From NCBI GenBank assembly GCA_025964635.1, contig JAOPYP010000467.1:1-17858 (forward strand): a stretch of 17,858 nucleotides of DNA, in the 5' to 3' direction. The stretch is from Actinomycetes bacterium. Its GTDB lineage: Bacteria > Actinomycetota > Actinomycetes > Streptosporangiales > Streptosporangiaceae. Below, piece after piece: positions 4,805-13,100 of the stretch; the first letter of the stretch is position 1, and the number at the start of each line of letters is the position of its first letter. The notes under the pieces are model-generated. The model saw only the letters and a program-made list of their open reading frames with translations, was not told where the DNA came from and ran no database searches. The position numbers and the translations under genes are program-made.

Positions 4805-7732
4805 ATGCCGGAATGGGCACGTCCCTCCTTTCCCGGGCGATGGAGTAACCCGGGCCAGCAGCCGCCGTTCGTAGGCCGCCGGGACGATCTTGCTGTCCTG
4901 GAGGATTCCTGGACGGCAGTGGCCGCGGGCGCAGGCCGCGCCGTGTTCGTCGGCGGCGAGCCCGGAGCAGGGAAGTCACGGCTGGTCGCTGAGGCAGCAC
5001 GGGCCCTGTATGGCAAGCAGGCGACGGTGCTCCTTGGTTCATGTGTGGCCGAGCTGGGCGCACCCTATGAACCTTTCGACGAACCGGTCCGCGCGCTGTG
5101 GCCAGCTATTCGCCAGGGGCAGATTCCGCTTGAGGACTGGGAGGCGTCGGGGGACAGGCCGCTGCTCGAGCTGCTCTCCATCGTCTCTGGGAGAAGGGAT
5201 GCCGAGCGTGCCGCAGGCGGGCCGGGGCATCGAGGCGAACTCTATGAAGCCGTGGTGGCAGCGTTTAGGGCGGCGGCGGCCCAGGCACCCGTGGTCCTGG
5301 TGCTTGAAGACCTCCAGTGGGCCGGGCCGACGGCGGTCCAGCTGCTGCGGTACCTGGTGGAACGCACCACCGAGTCGCGGATCCTTGTCCTGGCCACCCA
5401 CCGCACATCCGCGCCGGATCGTTCCAGGTTGCTCGGCGAGGCCATCGCGGACGTGCACCGGCTTGACGGTGTTTCCCGTCTGGACCTCGCACCTCTCACC
5501 ACTGACGACATCGCGCAGTACCTGTCGTGCCAGGTCCCGGGTTCGGAGCACCAGGTGCGAAGGGCGGCGGCCCTGCTCCGCGAACAGACCGGAGGCAACC
5601 CCTTCTTCCTGCGGGAACTATGGCGTGACCTCGACGGGCGCGGTGGGCTCGCCGGCCTTCGCCCTGGCGCTTTCGCCGCCCCAGAGTCGGTTAAGGACGC
5701 GCTCGATCATCGGCTGAGCATGCTCGCCACGGAGCATCAGGAGATCATTGAGCTCGCTGCCGTGATTGGTGAGAACTTCGATTCCGCCGAGCTGCTGGCG
5801 GCTTCGCCGCATACGGCCTATACCGTACTCGCGGCCATCGACGTGGGAGCAGGTCTGGGCCTCGTCGAGCAAACTGCCGGCGCTGACGGCCGTTTCCAGT
5901 TTCTGCACACCATCGCGCGGCAAGTGCTCCTGGACCGCCTGTCCCCCTCCCGCCTGACGCGGGAGCACGTCCGGATCGCAGAGGAACTTGAAGCCAACTT
6001 CCCGGCCGCGGAGCGGCGAGTGCAGCGGCTTGCCCACCACTACGCCAGCGCCCGCGCCCTGGGTTACGTCGACCAGGCTGTCCGGTATCTGGTGGAAGCC
6101 GCGAGGATGGCCGATCGTAGCCTGGCTCACGAGGACGCAGCCCGCCTTTACCAGCGCGCTGCATCGACCACCACGCTCCCGCAGCAGCGTGACGATCTGC
6201 GGTTGCAGGCCGCCCGTTGCTACCTGGTCGCGTCAGAATTTGTCCGCGCTCGCGAGCTCAATGAAGAAGTCATCGCGGCGGGCGACCCGAGGCACCGGCT
6301 CCGGGCGGCGATCGGCTATGAGAACGCGTCGTTCCGCCCTGGACTTGCGGGCCACCGTGCGGTCCAGGTGCTGACGGAAGCGATCCGGGGTATCCCGCAC
6401 GATCCCATGGACATGCTGTATGTCCATGGGATCGCCAGTCTGGGGCGGGCCGTTGGCTTCACCGGCGCCCCGGAGCAAGCCCGGGCTCTCGGCAACGATG
6501 CCATCGCCATGGCCCGCTCCCTTGACCGCCAGGACCTGCTCGCCAACACGCTCGAGACGACCCTGTTTCACCCGTACCGGCCCGCCGACATGGCCGAGCG
6601 GCTGGGCCGGGCCGATGAGCTATCCCAGCTAGCTGGCCAATCCGGAGATTCTGAGCATCTCGGGGCGGCCGCCTACTTCCGTGGCGTCGCCAGTTATACC
6701 AGCGGAGATGTGGCTGGCATGGACGGTAGTGAGGCCGATCTGGCGAGAGCCTGCCGGGAGCTCGGCGACGATTACTGGGACTACTTCATCGGGTGTATTC
6801 GCTATGCTCGTAACTTCGCCGAGGGTAATCTCGACGCGGCATCGCTCACCTGCTCGCGTCTCGTCGAAGTCGGAAGCTCATTCGGGACAGATGACACCGA
6901 GGGCCCCTACGGCGTGCAGATGTACATGGTGCAACGTGAGGCAGGGCGCCTGGGTGCGGTGCGGCCGTTCATCACAGGCGAAGAGTCACCCACCCAGAAA
7001 TGGGCGCCCGGCCTGCTCGCACTCTACACCGAGCTGGGTTTGGCGCCGGACGCGCAACGGCTCTTGCAGTGGCTGCTCGTGCGGTATACCGAGAACGATT
7101 CCAACTCGGCGGACTGGCCGATCCGGCTCGCGTTCATGGTGGAGGCGGCCACCTGGCTTGAGGACAAATCGGCGGCCCGCCGCCTGCGGCCGCTTATGGC
7201 CGAGTACACAGGCCTCAACTTGCTCGGCGGATCGTTCATTGCGGTGTTCGGAAGCGCCGACCGGTATCTGGGGCGGCTCGACTCCTTGCTGGGTAGTGGA
7301 TCACCCGAAGATCGCTTCGCCGCAGCCCTGGATCTCGACGAGCGTACCGAGGCGCCACTGCATCAAGCGGAGACTCTGGCTGCTCATGTGGCGCATCTCC
7401 GGCGCGTCGGGAAAGATCCGGCCAGAGCGCGCCAGATGACTGGGCAGGCCATGTCTATCGCCGAGCCGCGCGGTCTCCGCCGGATCGTCGGCATGCTCCA
7501 GGTCCATGAGGTAGAACAGCATCGCGCGCACGCCCGTCCCGACGGGCTGACCACCCGGGAGGTTGGTGTGCTGCGGCTACTCGGCGCGGGGGCAAGCAAC
7601 CGGGAAATCGCTGAACAATTGGTCATCAGTGAGAACACCGCCGCTAACCATGTCCGGAACATCCTCGTCAAGATCGGCGCGGCCAACCGGACCCAGGCAG
7701 CCATGTATGCGTCCACGCATGGGTTGCTCTAG
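4805..7732 (+). CDS. LAL-type LuxR-family transcriptional regulator with N-terminal AAA ATPase domain
   Basis: The protein has 975 residues from the ATG at 4805. FVGRRDDLAVLE (22-33) opens the ATPase domain, Walker A is GGEPGAGKS (50-58) and Walker B VVLVLEDLQW (163-172). A long middle part (about 380-880) of repeated Ala/Leu helices resembles the tetratricopeptide-like sensor region of MalT/LAL proteins. The C-terminus (915-975) is a LuxR/GerE helix-turn-helix starting LTTREVGVLRLL with SNREIAEQLVISENTAANHVRNI. Such proteins are ligand- and ATP-controlled activators; the ligand is unknown. The open frame could start at TTG 4757, but no ribosome site is there. GGAAG (4788-4792) lies 12 bases before 4805, and the 27-codon ORF ends four bases before it, suggesting coupling. 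Inside the gene 6400-6434 is a long perfect inverted repeat. The gene is convergent with the DUF4242 gene, 24 bp away. Confidence 0.92.
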   Translation: MPEWARPSFPGRWSNPGQQPPFVGRRDDLAVLEDSWTAVAAGAGRAVFVGGEPGAGKSRLVAEAARALYGKQATVLLGSCVAELGAPYEPFDEPVRALWPAIRQGQIPLEDWEASGDRPLLELLSIVSGRRDAERAAGGPGHRGELYEAVVAAFRAAAAQAPVVLVLEDLQWAGPTAVQLLRYLVERTTESRILVLATHRTSAPDRSRLLGEAIADVHRLDGVSRLDLAPLTTDDIAQYLSCQVPGSEHQVRRAAALLREQTGGNPFFLRELWRDLDGRGGLAGLRPGAFAAPESVKDALDHRLSMLATEHQEIIELAAVIGENFDSAELLAASPHTAYTVLAAIDVGAGLGLVEQTAGADGRFQFLHTIARQVLLDRLSPSRLTREHVRIAEELEANFPAAERRVQRLAHHYASARALGYVDQAVRYLVEAARMADRSLAHEDAARLYQRAASTTTLPQQRDDLRLQAARCYLVASEFVRARELNEEVIAAGDPRHRLRAAIGYENASFRPGLAGHRAVQVLTEAIRGIPHDPMDMLYVHGIASLGRAVGFTGAPEQARALGNDAIAMARSLDRQDLLANTLETTLFHPYRPADMAERLGRADELSQLAGQSGDSEHLGAAAYFRGVASYTSGDVAGMDGSEADLARACRELGDDYWDYFIGCIRYARNFAEGNLDAASLTCSRLVEVGSSFGTDDTEGPYGVQMYMVQREAGRLGAVRPFITGEESPTQKWAPGLLALYTELGLAPDAQRLLQWLLVRYTENDSNSADWPIRLAFMVEAATWLEDKSAARRLRPLMAEYTGLNLLGGSFIAVFGSADRYLGRLDSLLGSGSPEDRFAAALDLDERTEAPLHQAETLAAHVAHLRRVGKDPARARQMTGQAMSIAEPRGLRRIVGMLQVHEVEQHRAHARPDGLTTREVGVLRLLGAGASNREIAEQLVISENTAANHVRNILVKIGAANRTQAAMYASTHGLL
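6400..6434. repeat. Perfect 15-bp inverted repeat with 5-base loop, inside the LuxR gene
   Basis: CGATCCCATGGACAT (6400-6414) and its exact complement ATGTCCATGGGATCG (6420-6434) flank GCTGT. The stem would be very stable in mRNA, and on DNA it forms a 35-bp dyad with an internal NcoI-like CCATGG in each arm. It encodes residues around HDPMDMLYVHGIA. A perfect arm of this length is not expected by chance. Confidence 0.85.
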
Positions 7733-7756
7733 CAAAACCGGCCCGGACTTGAGCCA

Positions 7757-8026
7757 CTAGACAGGGTTCAGCGACCCGTCACTGTGCACCTTCCCGCTCA
7801 GCTCAATCACCACGTCTGCCGGGATGCCAGCACGGACCGCCGCTCGCCGGATTGCCTCCACAGACGGGGCTTCATACAGGCAATACGTCTTTCGCCGGTC
7901 CACAGACAAGAAGGAGTACAACCACCGAACTCCTTCCTCGTCGTTGATCAAGTTGATTTCTCTGGCGCCCTCGGCGGTGGGATCGAAAGCCTCCGCGTAA
8001 GAGCGCTCGATCACGAAGATCGTCAT
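7757..8026 (-). CDS. DUF4242 / SCO4226-type small protein (possible nickel-binding)
   Basis: The protein has 89 residues from the ATG at 8024-8026, with GAAGG six bases upstream. An in-frame GTG two codons earlier lies inside that region. The sequence MTIFVIERSYAEAF, then INDEEGVRWLYSFLSVDRRKTYCLYEAPSVEAIRRAAVRAGIPADVVIEL, has the order of the DUF4242 family: strand, helix with paired acidic residues, a YCLYEAPS strand-turn and a RAG-P helix. This is a ferredoxin-like dimeric fold. The S. coelicolor member SCO4226 binds nickel, but I see too few candidate ligands here (one Cys, one His) to claim metal binding. It stands alone, convergent with the LuxR gene and divergent from the membrane protein gene at 8402. 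Confidence 0.8.
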   Translation of the reverse strand: MTIFVIERSYAEAFDPTAEGAREINLINDEEGVRWLYSFLSVDRRKTYCLYEAPSVEAIRRAAVRAGIPADVVIELSGKVHSDGSLNPV

Positions 8027-8401
8027 GATCACCTTCTTCCTCGAGGTGTTCTTATCAGGCCACTCCTGGACGTTCCTCTGGCCGCGGGTGTCGATCAGAA
8101 ACGTGATTCCTGGCTGGTCCGGCCGTACCCAGATCAGCAGGCGCAGTACTCAGTGTCTACTAAACGCTCCGCTCAGCTTAGGGCCGGAGGTCATGAATAC
8201 GACATCGATTTACGGGCCTGGAGCAACTCCCGTGGCTGACGGGGAAGCAGATGAGGGTGATCGGCCCTGTCCGCTAGCGGCGTTCTGGTCACGGTCAGGT
8301 AAGCCGGTCCCCAGCCAGGAGAAGGCGAAAGTGCGGCGCGCTGTCACTTTGCGCGTTTGCCTGAACCCCCTAAGCGACGCCGGGCCGTAAGGTGGCTCAG
8401 C
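8027..8401. other. 375-bp intergenic region between divergent genes
   Basis: This holds the upstream regions of the DUF4242 gene (left) and the membrane protein gene (right). GAAGG for the former and AAGGTGG (8387-8393) for the latter are the only clear signals. The plus-strand frame running through most of it starts without a ribosome site and shows no domain, so I do not call it. No convincing -35/-10 pair, repeat or RNA was seen. Confidence 0.5.
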
Positions 8402-9019
8402 ATGACGAAGGTCCTGGGACGCTCGCCTGGTGAACGCGACCACCAGGTCATCGAGCTGCGGCTCATGGACGCCCGCGAGATGTTCGAGATATCCAGCACG
8501 GACCTGTTCTCGGAGTACCGCAACTTCCTGACCGGGGTCGATTTCTGCCTCAGCGAGCTGCGCGGTCGTGCATCCACGCGCCCGGTCAGGCTGGAGATCA
8601 GGCTGCCACCTGAGGCGATTGACGACGGGGTGGCCGAGCGGCTGGCCCGCACGATGCGCCGGTACTGCGACCACAGGGTCCGCTATAACCGCCGGGAAGG
8701 CCAGGCCCAGCGAGTCGGGGGCCTCGCCGCCTTGCGGATCGGAATCCCCGTCTCCGCTCTCGGACTTGTGGTGGCCGCGGAAGCGACCAGGATCCGGCCC
8801 ACCGGTGGTCCCGGCAATCTCATCACCGACCATCTGGGCTGGGTGCTGGCCTGGATCGGGCTTTGGTTCCCTCTTGATCAGTTTCTGTTTAACCCGTTGG
8901 CCTACCGGCGCGAAACCCGCGTGCTGCGCCTCCTCGCCAGCGCCGAGATCCACGTTCGCCCCTACCGGCCCGGCACTGACACCAGCCAGGGAGGCCCGCT
9001 TGACCCTGACACGGTGTGA
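8402..9019 (+). CDS. Unrecognised membrane protein with two predicted helices
   Basis: The protein has 205 residues from the ATG at 8402, chosen because AAGGTGG ends eight bases upstream; the frame is open to 8357 without a site. Residues 1-105 are soluble and charged, with an alternating pattern suggesting a mixed alpha/beta domain (VIELRLMDAREMFEIS, then PVRLEIRLPPEAIDDGVAERLARTM). Basic residues at 86-105 are followed by a hydrophobic helix at about 107-127 and another at about 145-163 ending LDQFLFNP. The C-terminal 40 residues (YRRETRVLRLLASAEIHV) are again soluble. Both termini would then face the cytoplasm. No enzyme motif is visible and I do not recognise a family. It is convergent with the deacetylase gene, 83 bp away, with no clear terminator. 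Confidence 0.7.
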   Translation: MTKVLGRSPGERDHQVIELRLMDAREMFEISSTDLFSEYRNFLTGVDFCLSELRGRASTRPVRLEIRLPPEAIDDGVAERLARTMRRYCDHRVRYNRREGQAQRVGGLAALRIGIPVSALGLVVAAEATRIRPTGGPGNLITDHLGWVLAWIGLWFPLDQFLFNPLAYRRETRVLRLLASAEIHVRPYRPGTDTSQGGPLDPDTV

Positions 9020-9102
9020 GGCTGCCGGATTGGGGACGTCATGGGATAAGTGGGTCACCGAACTCCAGGAACCGATCACCTCTGGCTGACCCAGCGCGGC
9101 GG

Positions 9103-9945
9103 TCAGACAGTGCGGAAGTGGTAACCCTCCCGCAGGAGCCGGGGCAGGACAATGCTCAGGGCATCCACCGTCTGAGCACGGTTCCCGCCTCCGTCGTGCT
9201 CCAGGATGATCGATCCGGGACGGGTGTTGTGCATGATGTTGCGGACAATGCTCCGGACTCCCGGCCGCGCCCAGTCGCGTGGGTCGACCGACCAGTCCAC
9301 CGGCACCATTCGCATGTGCTCGCATTGCCTGAGCACGGTGGCCGACCAGGCCCCGTAGGGGGCGCGGAACAGCTGGGGATGCACGCCGGTCGCTGAATGG
9401 ATGGCATGACTCGTCCAGGCTAGCTCGGCGTGCACCCTATGGACCGGCCTGTGCACCAGGTTGGAGTGGGTCCAGGTGTGATTGGCGATGTGGTGTCCAT
9501 CCTCTGCGACCGTCCGGGCCAGATGCGGGTAAGCGGCCACGTGGAGCCCGACCATGGAGAACGTCGCGGTTACCCGGTATTGATGCAGCAGCCGCAGGAC
9601 CTGCGGGGTGTACACCGGATCAGGACCGTCGTCGATGGTCAGCGCGATCGCCCTGGAATCGTCGTGGATGTAATAAAGCGGCCGGTCCGGTGGGTACTCC
9701 GGCCGATGGGCAACCGGGGCACGCCGGGTCACCAGGTTGCGGCGGGTAACGAGGCCGCCCGGCCCCGGTGGTTTCCGATACGCACTCACTTCGCGATGAG
9801 AGGGCAAATGGCCGGCGGGTCCAGAAAGCAGGCGGGAGCCGACGACGCTCGTCAGCGTGATGCCGCCCACACCCAGCAGTAGCCGCCGCCGGCGAGCCGC
9901 AAAAACAGCGGCCGAATTACGGTCAGAAACCGAGAAATTCCCCAT
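9103..9945 (-). CDS. Exported polysaccharide deacetylase (NodB/CE4 family)
   Basis: The protein has 280 residues. Residues 18-45 (RRRR followed by LLLGVGGITLTSVVGS) are a Tat-like or Sec signal/anchor. The NodB domain covers about 95-280 with all five motifs: TIDDGPD (103-109; Asp105 base, Asp106 metal), HTWTH (156-160; metal histidines), RAPYGAW (194-200), DWSVDPRDW (217-225) and ILEHD (247-251; catalytic His250). Such enzymes remove N- or O-acetyl groups from cell-wall or chitin-like polysaccharides outside the membrane, using Zn or Co. The residues needed for activity are all present. The natural substrate (peptidoglycan, chitooligosaccharide or exopolysaccharide) cannot be told. The start ATG at 9943-9945 has no good ribosome site. 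The gene is monocistronic and divergent from lhr. Confidence 0.93.
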   Translation of the reverse strand: MGNFSVSDRNSAAVFAARRRRLLLGVGGITLTSVVGSRLLSGPAGHLPSHREVSAYRKPPGPGGLVTRRNLVTRRAPVAHRPEYPPDRPLYYIHDDSRAIALTIDDGPDPVYTPQVLRLLHQYRVTATFSMVGLHVAAYPHLARTVAEDGHHIANHTWTHSNLVHRPVHRVHAELAWTSHAIHSATGVHPQLFRAPYGAWSATVLRQCEHMRMVPVDWSVDPRDWARPGVRSIVRNIMHNTRPGSIILEHDGGGNRAQTVDALSIVLPRLLREGYHFRTV

Positions 9946-10020
9946 GGCGCCCCGGTGTGTCTGTGCCTCATTACGGCAACTACGGCCACAGATTGCGTTC
10001 TAAGCCATCTAGCGCATCAT

Positions 10021-10036
10021 GCCGGAATTAACCGGC
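10021..10036. promoter_or_regulatory. Short inverted repeat in the deacetylase/lhr intergenic region
   Basis: GCCGG-AATTAA-CCGGC is a 5-bp-arm inverted repeat in the 228-bp region between the divergent starts, 75 bases from the deacetylase ATG. It could be an operator; support is weak. Nothing else stands out in 9946-10160. Confidence 0.25.
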
Positions 10037-10161
10037 GAGACAAAGCAAATCCGAAGGTGTGTCGCGCGCGCCGAAGCAGATCGTTTGCGGGCGCACCGGC
10101 CCGGGGCGGGGCCGCCGCGAACGGGTTCGCTCAGCGTGCTCCGCGGCACGCCGGTTCGGGG

Positions 10162-10167
10162 TAAAAT
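10162..10167 (+). promoter_or_regulatory. -10 box giving a probable leaderless lhr mRNA
   Basis: TAAAAT matches the -10 consensus in five of six bases and is a rare AT run in this GC-rich stretch. It ends six bases before the GTG at 10174, which places transcription start at the start codon. No Shine-Dalgarno sequence precedes the GTG. No good -35 is visible. Confidence 0.6.
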
Positions 10168-10173
10168 GTCCAG

Positions 10174-13100
10174 GTGCTGGAGTTGTTTCACCCGGCTGTT
10201 CGAAGCTGGTTCGCCACCCGCTTCCCGGCTGGCCCGACGGAGCCGCAGGCCGAGGGCTGGCAGGAGATCGCGGCCGGTCGCCATACGCTGATCGCCGCGC
10301 CGACCGGATCCGGGAAGACGCTGGCCGCATTCCTGGTGTGCATCGACCGGATCTACCGGGCGCACGAGTCCAGGTGCGGGGCGCCCGAGGCGGGCTCCCA
10401 GACGCCCGGGCCGGATCCTCATGCGACCGAGGCGGGCTCCAGCGCGGGCGCCGAGCGCGTGGCCGGCCCGCAGGTGGTGTACGTGTCGCCGCTGAAGGCG
10501 CTGGCCGTGGACATCTGGCAGAACCTCGAGGCGCCGCTGGCTGAGATCGCCAGGACAGCCGAGGCGCTGGGCCTGCCGGCCCCCGATATCCGGGTCGCGG
10601 TGCGGACCGGGGACACGGCGGCCGCCGAGCGCGCCGCGATGCTCAGGAACCCGCCGGATTTCCTCATCACCACCCCCGAATCGCTGTACCTGCTGGTGAC
10701 GGCGGAGCGGACCCGGGCCATGCTGGCGCCGGTCCGCACGGTCATCGTGGATGAGATCCACGCTGTCGCGGGCAACAAGCGGGGCTCCCATCTGGCGCTG
10801 ACCCTGGAGCGGCTGCAGCACCTGGCCGAGCAGCCGGTGCAGCGGATTGGCCTGTCCGCGACCCAGCGCCCGGTCGAGACCGTCGCCCGGCTGCTGGTGG
10901 GCGCGGGCCCCGGCCGGTCGGCGCCGGACGGGTCACCGCGGTGCGCGATCGTGGACGCGGGCCACCGCCGCGAACTCGACCTGGCCCTGGAGCTGCCCGG
11001 CGATGAGCCGGGCGCCGTCGCGTCGGCCGAGCAGATGGCGGAGATCCTGGACCTGATCGCCGGCCATGTGCTCGGGCACCGGACCACGCTGGTGTTCGTC
11101 AATACCCGGCGGATGGCCGAGCGGATCGCCCACCAGCTGGGCGAAAGACTCGGCGACGGGCAGGTGGCCGCCCATCACGGCAGCCTGTCCAAGGACCGGC
11201 GGCAGCGGGTGGAGTCACGGCTGCGCAGCGGTGACCTGAGGGCCCTGGTCGCGACCGCGTCGCTGGAGCTGGGCATCGACATCGGGCCGGTCGAGCTGGT
11301 CTGCCAGATCGGCTCGCCGCGCAGCTTCGGCACCTTCCTGCAGCGGGTGGGCCGGTCCAATCACACCCGCGGGGGGATACCGGCCGGGCGGCTGTACCCG
11401 ACGACCCGGGATGAGCTGGTGGAATCCGCGGCGCTGCTGCACGGCGTCCGGTCGGGCCGGCTCGACGCGCTGCAGGTCCCGGACTGCCCGCTGGACATCC
11501 TGGCCCAGCAGATAGTGGCGGAGTGCGCGGCCGAGGACTGGGCCGAGGATGACCTGCTGGCCCTGGTCCGGCGGGCCGCCCCGTTCGCGGGCCTGTCCGC
11601 GGAAGATTTCGGCGACGTCGCCGAGCTGCTCTCCGAGGGGATCCGGACCGGCCGCGGCCGCCGGGCGGCCTACCTGCACCGGGACCGGGTGACCGGGCGG
11701 CTGGCGGCCCGGCGGGGCGCCCGGCTGGCCGCGCTCACCTCGGGCGGGGCGATCCCGGAGCAGGGTGACTACCGGGTGCTGGCCGAGCCGGACGGCGCGC
11801 TGGTCGGGACGGTGAACGAGGACTGGGCGATCGAGTCCATGGCGGGCGACGTGTTCCTGCTCGGCACTACCTCGTGGCGGATCCGCCGGGTCGAGCCCGG
11901 CGTGGTGCGGGTGGTTGACGCCCAGGGCGCGCCGCCGTCGGTGCCGTTCTGGCTGGGCGAGGCGCCGGGCCGCACCGTGGAGCTGTCCGAGGAGGTGTGT
12001 GTTCTCCGGAAGGCGGTCGCCGAGCGGCTCGGATCGGGCGTACCAGCGGAGGCCACAGCCTGGCTGCGGGAGGAATGCGGGATCGGCCAGGACGCCGCGG
12101 AGGTCATCACCGCCTACCTGAGCACGGCCCTGGCGCAGCTCGGGCTGCTCCCGGACATGGACACCATCGTCCTGGAACGGTTCTTCGACGAGAGCGGCGG
12201 GATGCAGCTGGTTGGGCACGCGCCGTTCGGGGCCCGGCTCAACCGGGCGCTCGGGCTCGCCCTGCGCAAGCGGTTCTGTGTCACGTTCGACTTCGAGCTG
12301 CAGGCGGCGGCGAGCGACGACGCGATCTTGCTGTCGCTGGGGCCGCAGCACAGCTTCCCGCTGGAACGGGTGCCTAAATTCCTGGCCTCCAAGACCGTGG
12401 AGGGGGTGGTCCGGCAGGCCGTCCTCACCTCCCCGATGTTCGCGGCCCGCTGGCGGTGGAACCTCAACCTGTCCCTGGCGGTGCTGCGGATGCGGGGCGG
12501 GAAGAAGAACCCGCCGGCGATCCAGCGGATGGAAGCGGATGACCTGATGGCCGCGGTCTTCCCGACCCTGGCCGCCTGCCAGGAGAACGTCGCGCCCGGC
12601 CCGCTGGAGATTCCCGATCATGTCCTGGTCCGCCAGACACTCGAGGACTGCCTGCACGAGGCCATGGACATCGACGGCCTCACCGAGCTGGTCGCCGGGA
12701 TCGAGTCGGGCCGGGTCACCGTCGTGGTGCGGGACACCACCGAGCCGTCCGTGCTCGCCCACGAGATCCTGAACGGGCGGCCGTTCACCTTCCTCGACGA
12801 CGCCCCGCTGGAGGAACGGCGCAGCCGCGCGATACCGCTCCGCCGCGGCCTGCCGGTGGAACCCCATGAGCTGGGCCGGCTCGACCCCGAGGCCATCGAG
12901 CGGGTCGCCAGCCAGGTCCGTCCCGACCCGCGGGACGCCGACGAGCTGCACGACCTGCTGATGACGCTGACCGCCGTGCGCCCGGACGCGGAATGGCAGG
13001 GCTGGTTCGAGGAGCTGGCCCGCGACCGCCGCGCGGTCAGCGTCTACGGGCCGGCCGGGGTGTTCTGGTGCGCGGTGGAACGCCGCCCCGCCATCGAGGC

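Noticed and set aside
9020..9102. Long-loop inverted repeat TGGGTCA ... TGACCCA between convergent genes as a terminator
   Set aside because: The loop is nearly 30 bases and the stem only 7 bp with no T-run, too weak to call.
8210..9325. 371-codon minus-strand frame across the membrane protein and deacetylase 3' end
   Set aside because: Its composition is low-complexity and it covers parts of two well supported genes and their junction.
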